The notes under the pieces: generated by a model
What the model saw: only the letters and a program-made list of their open reading frames with translations
Databases searched by the model: none
What the model was told of the DNA's origin: nothing
Program-made: the position numbers and the translations under genes
Source: a virus
Direction: 5' to 3' (one strand)
Virus record (IMG/VR): IMGVR_UViG_3300032092_000031
Coordinates: 1-60,054 of that record
Length of the DNA stretch: 60,054 bases
In this document: positions 42,454-48,172 of the stretch, piece by piece
Layout of the letters: each line of letters starts with the position of its first letter
How positions within the stretch are numbered: the stretch's first letter is position 1

Positions 42454-42547
42454 ATTCTACTTTGCACTAACCCCATCTATAAATATATACACATGGTGGT
42501 TACTAGAAATAAGTTGGTTAAACATTACTATAAACATTAGAAGATAA
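42428..42547 (+). CDS. Tiny aromatic-rich protein, 39 aa
   Basis: ATG at 42428, TAA at 42545. Hydrophobic and tryptophan-rich (FYFALTPSINIYTWWLLEIS). Possibly a membrane-associated peptide. It overlaps the previous gene by 26 bases and ends 3 bases before the next ATG. It could be spurious. Confidence 0.45.
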   Translation: MKVSVFKNRFYFALTPSINIYTWWLLEISWLNITINIRR

Positions 42548-42550
42548 CAT

Positions 42551-42787
42551 ATGAAAACAGCATTACAAGATTTCATTGAACGTCTAAATTATGCTAGAGA
42601 CTTCAACACAATGATACCTGGAATAATAAAAGTAGCAGAGAGTCTATTGGAAAAAGAAAAAGAGCAGATAGTAGAAGCCTATGATAAAGGTTACAAAGCA
42701 TGTGATTTAGATGAGGCATTGGAAATAAATAAAACAATGTTTAGCGGAGAAAGATATTATGAACAAACCTATAACCAAAATAAATGA
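42551..42787 (+). CDS. Small helical protein, 78 aa
   Basis: Not recognised. Soluble and helical (LQDFIERLNYARDFNTMIPG, then KEKEQIVEAYDKGYKACDLD). The LxxFIxxL and EAYDKG pattern is common in small early proteins of Bacteroidota phages. It overlaps the next gene by 4 bases. Confidence 0.65.
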   Translation: MKTALQDFIERLNYARDFNTMIPGIIKVAESLLEKEKEQIVEAYDKGYKACDLDEALEINKTMFSGERYYEQTYNQNK

Positions 42788-43419
42788 AATTAAACTCAAG
42801 TATATCAAGTTTTAAGGCTCTAGTAAAGAAGTCCTATTTTACAAAGGATGCTTATGATGATGATGAATATTACAATGTCTACGTGTTTGGCATACAGTCA
42901 TGTGGTGGTAAGATACTTACGTTCCATGTCATTACTGATTCAGGTATGTTAAGAAGTAGAGTACCTATATCAGAGATATACACACATATACCAACCAATG
43001 ATATTCCATTCAACTATAAGCAGCTATGGGATTGTTTTAGCGAGAATGTAGCTATTACAGAGTACGACTTCCTAGCGTTCCATAGAGCACAGGTAGTCCT
43101 AAGAGACGGAAGCAAGGTATGGGCTACGTATATGTTTACTGTTGATTGGTATAACAACCCGTATAGTGATGAACCTTCCGACTATAAGTGCGGTCATATA
43201 ATGGCATCAGATGACGGCTACCTACTATGTATGCCTAATAATAGAATATTCTGGAAGGACTCTAACTTCGTAACCAAGCCACTACCTGAAGACCTAAAAC
43301 AGTTTAAGGTGGATACTGAATTACTTTCAGTAGAAAACAAGTCGGATAGATGGGTGGCAGAGGATACTAATTCATTTTATTACGACATAATAGAACAACA
43401 TGAAAAAACCAGTACATAA
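42784..43419 (+). CDS. Unknown protein, 211 aa
   Basis: Not recognised by function. A mostly beta-rich protein with YYNVYVFGIQSCGGKILTFH, LWDCFSENVAITEYDFLAF and VWATYMFTVDWYNNPYSDEP. The order of these segments (NVYVFGI, LWDCFS, YMFTVDW, GHIMASDDGY) is one I associate with a conserved hypothetical protein of flavobacterial phages. It shares 20 bases with the following gene. Confidence 0.7.
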   Translation: MKLNSSISSFKALVKKSYFTKDAYDDDEYYNVYVFGIQSCGGKILTFHVITDSGMLRSRVPISEIYTHIPTNDIPFNYKQLWDCFSENVAITEYDFLAFHRAQVVLRDGSKVWATYMFTVDWYNNPYSDEPSDYKCGHIMASDDGYLLCMPNNRIFWKDSNFVTKPLPEDLKQFKVDTELLSVENKSDRWVAEDTNSFYYDIIEQHEKTST

Positions 43420-43792
43420 GTACAACGGAGGTGCAGGAGCAACACTTTGCCATCATTGTAAGGTCATAATAAATACCGGACTAACTGATGATATTTATTG
43501 TAAGGACTGTGCAGATAATAAGGTTGTATACCACAATAGGTATAGAGACAAGATAATCTTTGAGCATATCGGGAATGAGGTTATTATGAAAGGAGGAACA
43601 TGGATGCGGTATGGCATAGCAGACGATACTAGTATTGACATGGTAGACCCATCAGGAGGACCTTATATAATCATAGGGGATAACCTATCGAAGTTCTGGC
43701 CAAGAGGAGAATACCAAGACCTTATAGTAGAATCCATTACATTAAGAAATGGAGAAAACGAAACCACTGACGTAATATTTAAAATCAAATAA
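43400..43792 (+). CDS. Zinc-ribbon protein, 130 aa
   Basis: The N-terminal CHHC and CKDC pairs (about residues 17-20 and 34-37) form a likely zinc finger. The rest is beta-rich with MKGGTWMRYGIADDTS and GPYIIIGDNLSKFW. The function is unknown. It overlaps the 211-aa gene and abuts the 77-aa gene. Confidence 0.65.
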   Translation: MKKPVHKYNGGAGATLCHHCKVIINTGLTDDIYCKDCADNKVVYHNRYRDKIIFEHIGNEVIMKGGTWMRYGIADDTSIDMVDPSGGPYIIIGDNLSKFWPRGEYQDLIVESITLRNGENETTDVIFKIK

Positions 43793-44026
43793 ATGATAAC
43801 ACCAATACAAGCTGTATTAACAGCTAAATCTTCCATGAATCAGAATGACTTTGACTCGTGGCTAGTTGACAATTATGCAAGGTTACTAGCCGATGAGAAG
43901 ACCTTGATTCACGATTCCATGATGTACGCATTCGATGAAGATGGGCATACCGGGCCCTGGAAGAGATTAGTCATAGACAAGTACTATAATGATAGGTATA
44001 TGAATGTTTCACTATCATCAAAATAA
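43793..44026 (+). CDS. Small unknown protein, 77 aa
   Basis: Not recognised. Helical (NQNDFDSWLVDNYARLLADE). It is the last gene before an operator-like palindrome and promoter at 44029-44059, so it probably ends the upstream transcription unit. Confidence 0.6.
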   Translation: MITPIQAVLTAKSSMNQNDFDSWLVDNYARLLADEKTLIHDSMMYAFDEDGHTGPWKRLVIDKYYNDRYMNVSLSSK

Positions 44027-44028
44027 AT

Positions 44029-44059
44029 TTGCTAATTAGCAATACTAGAATTACCTTTG
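44029..44059 (+). promoter_or_regulatory. Promoter with overlapping palindromic operator
   Basis: TTGCTAATTAGCAA (44029-44042) is a perfect 14-bp palindrome. Its first TTG is 20 bases upstream of TACCTTTG (44052-44059), so the operator covers the -33 element of a Bacteroidota-type promoter. The DnaA-like gene starts 13 bases downstream. This is the clearest promoter-operator arrangement in the window. Confidence 0.7.
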
Positions 44060-44072
44060 TTAAAACGATTAG

Positions 44073-44591
44073 ATGAAGAATGATTATTTACAGAACACGG
44101 AACTAAGTATAGATACTGTTATTTACAAGAGAAGATTGGAAGCTAGGCTTATTGCTGAATTTAAGCTAGAATTCAAAGAAAAGATTGGTTATGAGCCACA
44201 TGTTTTAACAATGATGGATGACAACTCTGACGTACCAAATATCCCACTGTTAACGCTCAGGGATACCATAGACGATATTCTATTAGAAATGTATGGGGAT
44301 AGGCTGTTTATACATGATATAGCTAGGCTTAGAAACCGTTCAAGGAAAATAGAATTAGTCAACATGAGGTTCATATATTTCAAGCTGGCTAGATTATTAG
44401 GGCACACACTAGATAGCATCGGAGATACGATGGCTACACTAAAATATCCTAGATACGACCATACAACTATTAGATACGGCATTGAGCAATTTGATAATCT
44501 AGTAGTTAGAGATGAGTCTTTTAAGGAATTATACTTAGACGTAATAAAAAGAATCAAACAAAAATATTCAAAAAATGATATCGACACCTGA
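44073..44591 (+). CDS. DnaA domain IV-like DNA-binding protein, 172 aa
   Basis: The C-terminal half reads RKIELVNMRFIYFKLARLLG, then HTLDSIGDTMATLKYPRYDH followed by TTIRYGIEQFDNL. This is the layout of the DnaA C-terminal domain (RxxxxxxRQIAMYL...LGGRDHTTVLHA), including the YPRYDHTT signature loop that contacts DnaA boxes. The ATPase domain is absent, and the first 90 residues are not recognisable. Such stand-alone domains occur in phages and could bind origin sequences or interfere with host DnaA. It is the first gene behind the promoter-operator at 44029-44059 and leads the DNA-metabolism operon. Confidence 0.75.
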   Translation: MKNDYLQNTELSIDTVIYKRRLEARLIAEFKLEFKEKIGYEPHVLTMMDDNSDVPNIPLLTLRDTIDDILLEMYGDRLFIHDIARLRNRSRKIELVNMRFIYFKLARLLGHTLDSIGDTMATLKYPRYDHTTIRYGIEQFDNLVVRDESFKELYLDVIKRIKQKYSKNDIDT

Positions 44592-44820
44592 ACAAACAGC
44601 TAACAACATTATGATGGAAGTTAGTAAGATAGTAAGAATAGGTATATGGGCATGCGTTCCAACACACCTACATCTTGTTCCTGAAATACATTCAGATAGG
44701 GCTGTTAAAGAAACAAGTATCCTAATGGTTGACAACATTATAGATGAGTTATCCCAAGAAGGAGTAACACCTAGAGTTCAACACTTCATTGATGTTAAAA
44801 AGATACTAGAAAACAAATAA
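44575..44820 (+). CDS. Small unknown protein, 81 aa
   Basis: Not recognised. Mostly helical (MISTPEQTANNIMMEVSKIV and SILMVDNIIDELSQEG). It overlaps the DnaA-like gene by 17 bases. Confidence 0.6.
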   Translation: MISTPEQTANNIMMEVSKIVRIGIWACVPTHLHLVPEIHSDRAVKETSILMVDNIIDELSQEGVTPRVQHFIDVKKILENK

Positions 44821-44830
44821 AACATAAACT

Positions 44831-45124
44831 ATGAAAGAAATCATGATTAAAGACTTGTCAACGGGCTCTTACGAGCACGAGTTTAATATTTCAGAAGATA
44901 AGGAACTATGGACATCAGATGATAAACTATGGACAACTACTGCTAGAAACAAAAGAGTAATGTCAGTAGACGACAACGGAAATGGATATGCTATTAAGAT
45001 GCACGACAACGGTAAGCTTCTTTTATTAGGATACGCAGAGGCTGTTCAGTTATATATCATGTTATCAGAATTTATGGATGTTAAGATAGATTTCGTAGAG
45101 AAGACCGTTGTAAAAAGTATTTAA
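44831..45124 (+). CDS. Small unknown protein, 97 aa
   Basis: Not recognised. Beta-rich with an acidic start (DLSTGSYEHEFNISEDKELW) and a C-terminal helix/strand (LLLGYAEAVQLYIMLSEF). It lies in the DNA-metabolism operon between the DnaA-like and kinase genes. Confidence 0.6.
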   Translation: MKEIMIKDLSTGSYEHEFNISEDKELWTSDDKLWTTTARNKRVMSVDDNGNGYAIKMHDNGKLLLLGYAEAVQLYIMLSEFMDVKIDFVEKTVVKSI

Positions 45125-45142
45125 AAATTAAAACAAAGTAAA

Positions 45143-45781
45143 ATGGTATATGGAATATCGGGATATGCTGGCTCAGGTAAAGATGAGGTTGCTAGCATGA
45201 TACAAAAGATTCAGCCTGATAAAGATTGGCAAGTAAAAAAGTTTGCAGGAAAATTAAAAACTGTTGCTTCTACTCTGACGGGTATACCTGAAAAGAATTT
45301 TGAAGACCAAGATTTTAAAAATACAATGCTAGGTAACGAGTGGGCAAATAGAAGAGGTAGCCATACGCAAATGAGCGTAAGAGAGTTCCTTCAAATATTA
45401 GGAACTGAAGCTATTAGAATAGGTCTACATAGAAATGCTTGGGTAAATGCCCTCATGTGTGATTATAAGACCGAACAAGGCATAGATATACTAGACGATG
45501 GCAATATGAAGATGTGGTTTAAAGATGTCCCTAATTGGCTTATAACTGACTGTAGATTCAATAATGAAGCCATAGCTATTAAGGAAAGAGGAGGTATCAT
45601 AATTAGAGTTAATAGGCCAGGTGTATTTCCTGTAAATAATCATCCTTCTGAGGTTGATTTAGATAGATGGAACTTCGATGCAGTGATTAATAATGACGGA
45701 AACCTAAACGATTTATATACAAAAGTTAAAAACATACTAGAAAATGAAAACATTATCCCAAGAGCAGATAGCTCTAATTAA
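45143..45781 (+). CDS. Deoxynucleoside monophosphate kinase, 212 aa
   Basis: P-loop GYAGSGKDE (residues 7-15), LGTEAIRIGLHRNAWVNAL with the RxGLH...W pattern, and LITDCRFNNEAIAIKERGG with a Walker B-like strand and DxRFxNE match the T4 gp1-type dNMP kinase family. It converts dNMPs to dNDPs to feed phage DNA synthesis. The length is normal. The last 38 bases overlap the start of the annealing-protein gene. Confidence 0.85.
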   Translation: MVYGISGYAGSGKDEVASMIQKIQPDKDWQVKKFAGKLKTVASTLTGIPEKNFEDQDFKNTMLGNEWANRRGSHTQMSVREFLQILGTEAIRIGLHRNAWVNALMCDYKTEQGIDILDDGNMKMWFKDVPNWLITDCRFNNEAIAIKERGGIIIRVNRPGVFPVNNHPSEVDLDRWNFDAVINNDGNLNDLYTKVKNILENENIIPRADSSN

Positions 45782-46334
45782 AAAACCGCTTCCTAAAGAA
45801 GCCGTTATGCCGCACCCTAGTAAGCAAAACTTATCTACTATTAAAGCTATCTATGTAACAGAAAGATTTAATGATGTTTTCGGTATTGGTGGTTGGACAA
45901 TTAAAACTGATTTAATCGACAATCCGCTTGCACTAGTAAAGAATATAAAGATAACGAAGGCTGGCGCTGAACGTACCGAGTATACGGCACTAATGAAAAC
46001 AAAGTTTGAGGCCGCAGAGTATGGCATATACTATGAGTGCGTAGCCTCATCTACTAATGATGATATTGGAGACGCTAGTAAAGGTGCGGCAACCGATGCT
46101 ATCACTAAAATAGCTTCTTACATAGGTATCGGAATTGATGTATTCAAGGGTCAACACGATAAGGCTCTTGTAGATTATTCTAACAACCTTTTCACTGACG
46201 ACATTAAATCTTCTATAGATAAATGTAAAACGAAAGAAGAGGTCATAGCACTATCTAAAAAGATGAGCGATGACGTAAAGAGTAATAAGGAGTTTAGATT
46301 GTACGTAACTAAAAAATTAGAATCATGCAAGTAG
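45744..46334 (+). CDS. Rad52-like single-strand annealing protein, 196 aa
   Basis: AIYVTERFNDVFGIGGWTIK (about 34-53) and SKGAATDAITKIASYIGIGI (about 112-131) are the two hallmark segments of the Rad52/Rad22-like annealing family: the ERxNxVFGxxGW motif and the G-A-x-TDAxKxAxxxLGIG motif. The last 50 residues are a charged helical tail. It pairs with the nuclease gene that follows (10-base overlap) as a Red/RecET-type recombination couple, acting on 3' overhangs during replication-linked recombination. Confidence 0.8.
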   Translation: MKTLSQEQIALIKKPLPKEAVMPHPSKQNLSTIKAIYVTERFNDVFGIGGWTIKTDLIDNPLALVKNIKITKAGAERTEYTALMKTKFEAAEYGIYYECVASSTNDDIGDASKGAATDAITKIASYIGIGIDVFKGQHDKALVDYSNNLFTDDIKSSIDKCKTKEEVIALSKKMSDDVKSNKEFRLYVTKKLESCK

Positions 46335-47098
46335 ATTTAGAGTTTTTGAAGAGCAGGCCACTTAGCTTTTCTTCAATCAAAGAGTTTGATAAAAGTCCGG
46401 CTCACTATGTACATTACATCAACTCTAAAAGAGAGCCATCAGATGTAATGAGATTCGGAAGCCTGGTGCATGCCCACATACTAGAACCTGATACAGTTGA
46501 ATCTAGATTCTTTGCCATGCCGGATGTAGACAGAAGAACATCGGAAGGTAAGGCTAAATGGAAAGAGGCAGAAGAGATGTCTCAGGGTAAAGAGATTGTA
46601 ACATCTGCTCAATGGAGTAATGCAAAATCAATGATTGATGTAATGAATCAGTCAACTGAATTTACTGATATTATTTCTAAGCTAACCCATAAGGAAAGAA
46701 AGTTTGAGTACGAACTATCAGGACTGCCTTTTACTGGCTACATTGATGGAGAGGCGGATGACTTTTTCCTAGAAGTAAAGACTATTGATGATGCTTCTTA
46801 TAGCAATATTCAAAAGAGATTCGCAGACCTTAAATATCATTGGCAAGCAGGCCTATATAGCGAGGTAACAGGTAAGAAATGCTTGTATCTAATCATTCAG
46901 ACAGGTTCTGTATTTGATTTTGGATTCATGATTCCTGACCAAGAGTTTATCGAGTTAGGTAAATATGCCGTTAAAAAGGCTGCTAATGACTTCTTAGGCT
47001 GTATGATAGCAGATGGCTTCAATGTGGGCATAGATTGGAAGGTAAACAATGAAAATACCTTGTCTCTTCCAGGTTGGATGATAAAAGTTAATAACTAG
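46325..47098 (+). CDS. PD-(D/E)XK exonuclease, RecE/YqaJ-like, 257 aa
   Basis: Typical order of motifs: SFSSIKEFDKSPAHY (N-terminal helix), FGSLVHAHILEP, GYIDGEADDFFLEVKTIDD with D141, E150 and K152 as the metal-binding triad, and the QxxxY motif as WQAGLYSE (Q174, Y178). This is the DUF3799/exodeoxyribonuclease VIII-type fold that resects 5' strands. Directly behind the Rad52-like annealing gene it completes a phage recombination pair. Confidence 0.85.
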   Translation: MQVDLEFLKSRPLSFSSIKEFDKSPAHYVHYINSKREPSDVMRFGSLVHAHILEPDTVESRFFAMPDVDRRTSEGKAKWKEAEEMSQGKEIVTSAQWSNAKSMIDVMNQSTEFTDIISKLTHKERKFEYELSGLPFTGYIDGEADDFFLEVKTIDDASYSNIQKRFADLKYHWQAGLYSEVTGKKCLYLIIQTGSVFDFGFMIPDQEFIELGKYAVKKAANDFLGCMIADGFNVGIDWKVNNENTLSLPGWMIKVNN

Positions 47099-47122
47099 TG
47101 GATAAATTGCTAAAAAACATTG

Positions 47123-47130
47123 TATATTTG
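47123..47130 (+). promoter_or_regulatory. Candidate TATATTTG promoter
   Basis: TATATTTG followed by CA, 15 bases before the ATG at 47146. The half-site TTGCTA (47107-47112) lies upstream, but only 13 bases separate its TTG from the element. Confidence 0.45.
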
Positions 47131-47145
47131 CAATAAATATATTGA

Positions 47146-47481
47146 ATGTCAAAAAGATTCGACATAATTAAATGGATGGATGAGCTTCCTGAGACAACTC
47201 AAAGAGGCCTGATATTCCAAACTCACGACCTAGACAGAGAATGGCTAGAGTTTACCGTGAGAGATAGCAATGTAACATACGAAGATTATGAGTTCCAGTT
47301 AGTAGATAATACCGATGATGATGGCCTCTTCTCCAAAAAGATGGAGGCCGTTCCTTTGGGTACTAAAAGATACAACGGGGATAAGGATATTAGAATGTAC
47401 ACATTCCACAACAATGAACCATTTGTATATGATGTAAAAATAGTGTTTGGGAAAGTAAAGCACGTAAGGAGGGTTAAATGA
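47146..47481 (+). CDS. Unknown protein, 111 aa
   Basis: Not recognised. It starts KRFDIIKWMDELPETTQRGL. The middle is acidic and the C-terminal half is beta-rich and basic (KHVRRVK end). It follows its own promoter-like element and overlaps the next gene by 4 bases. Confidence 0.65.
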   Translation: MSKRFDIIKWMDELPETTQRGLIFQTHDLDREWLEFTVRDSNVTYEDYEFQLVDNTDDDGLFSKKMEAVPLGTKRYNGDKDIRMYTFHNNEPFVYDVKIVFGKVKHVRRVK

Positions 47482-47714
47482 GTCGCCTCAAATATATAAA
47501 CAAAAGCAAATTACAAAAATCATTCCCAAGTTTAGCAGAGCAGTTAGAAGAAATACCTAAAAACCATAAGTCACACTTCTACTGGTTCTTTGCCAACTAT
47601 TCAGGGAAGTATAAAGATGTGAAGGGTAAACCAAGAACAGTATCCATAGGGGCTGTATTAGATGTATTCGACCAACTAGGATACGATATTCAAATCAATG
47701 TAACAAAAAAGTAA
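47478..47714 (+). CDS. Small basic protein, 78 aa
   Basis: Not recognised. The sequence SLAEQLEEIPKNHKSHFYWF and SIGAVLDVFDQLGYDIQINV suggests a small alpha/beta, HTH-sized protein. It sits between the recombination genes and the SSB-like gene. Confidence 0.6.
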   Translation: MSRLKYINKSKLQKSFPSLAEQLEEIPKNHKSHFYWFFANYSGKYKDVKGKPRTVSIGAVLDVFDQLGYDIQINVTKK

Positions 47715-47725
47715 ACCAAAAGCAA

Positions 47726-47995
47726 ATGTCACAAACCAATTACATTAATGGCATCAAATTTGCCAAGTCTAGTCAGTATGGCGTTAAGTTCCTTATTGAT
47801 GTTAAGTTGTTAACAGAAGAGTTAACTAAACTTCAAGATGAGAAGGGCTCTGTAAAAGTTGAATTAAAGAATAGAAAGAGTCCGGATAAGTTCGGCTCTA
47901 ACATGTTCGCTGTTCAAGATACATGGGTTCCAACAAAGTCTGCAACTCAGGAAAGAGTTCCTGTTAAGGAAGCAGATGACGACCTACCATTCTAG
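47726..47995 (+). CDS. Short single-strand DNA-binding-like protein, 89 aa
   Basis: The C-terminus EADDDLPF matches the acidic tip of bacterial SSB (DDDIPF), which recruits replication and repair proteins. The preceding sequence is a compact beta-rich body (YGVKFLIDVKLLTEELTKLQ, then SVKVELKNRKSPDKFGSNMF) that is short for an OB fold but possible. It lies between recombination genes and the primase-helicase, where an SSB is expected. The call rests mainly on the tip and the context. Confidence 0.6.
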   Translation: MSQTNYINGIKFAKSSQYGVKFLIDVKLLTEELTKLQDEKGSVKVELKNRKSPDKFGSNMFAVQDTWVPTKSATQERVPVKEADDDLPF

Positions 47996-48007
47996 AAAAA
48001 AGACCAC

Positions 48008-48083
48008 ACTAGGTGCAGTAAATAATCAATGTAAATTAATTAAATTATTAATCGCGAATTATTTAATGGGAACTGCATCTAGT
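48008..48083 (+). ncRNA. Long stem-loop upstream of the tRNA-like element
   Basis: ACTAGGTGCAGT (48008-48019) pairs with ACTGCATCTAGT (48072-48083) over 12 positions with one G-U. AAATAAT (48020-48026) pairs with ATTATTT (48058-48064), leaving a one-sided bulge AATGGGA and an AT-rich loop. It starts 12 bases after the SSB-like stop and ends 5 bases before the tRNA-like acceptor stem. Confidence 0.6.
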
Positions 48084-48088
48084 TGGCA

Positions 48089-48156
48089 ATCCGGTTAGTT
48101 TAATTGGTAAAACTATTCGTACGGATAAGATATTGGTTCGATTCCAATACCGGATT
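48089..48156 (+). tRNA. tRNA-like element without a normal anticodon loop
   Basis: Acceptor ATCCGGT/ACCGGAT (48089-48095, 48149-48155, perfect). The A-box region is TAGTTTAATTGG with D stem GTTT/AAAC and loop AATTGGTA. The T arm ATTGG-TTCGATT-CCAAT (48132-48148) is perfect and contains the B-box GGTTCGATTCC. Only 18 bases (48114-48131) remain between the D and T arms instead of about 23. They can form a 4-5-bp stem with loop GTAC but no 7-base anticodon loop. No CCA is encoded. Total 68 bases. It is therefore a tRNA-derived mimic or decayed tRNA, placed 16 bases before the primase-helicase start. Confidence 0.7.
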
Positions 48157-48172
48157 CTCTCAACTTTAAGCT

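Noticed and set aside
48089-48156. A normal functional tRNA
   Set aside because: The central segment is about 5 bases too short for an anticodon stem and 7-base loop in any alignment I tried, so no anticodon can be assigned.
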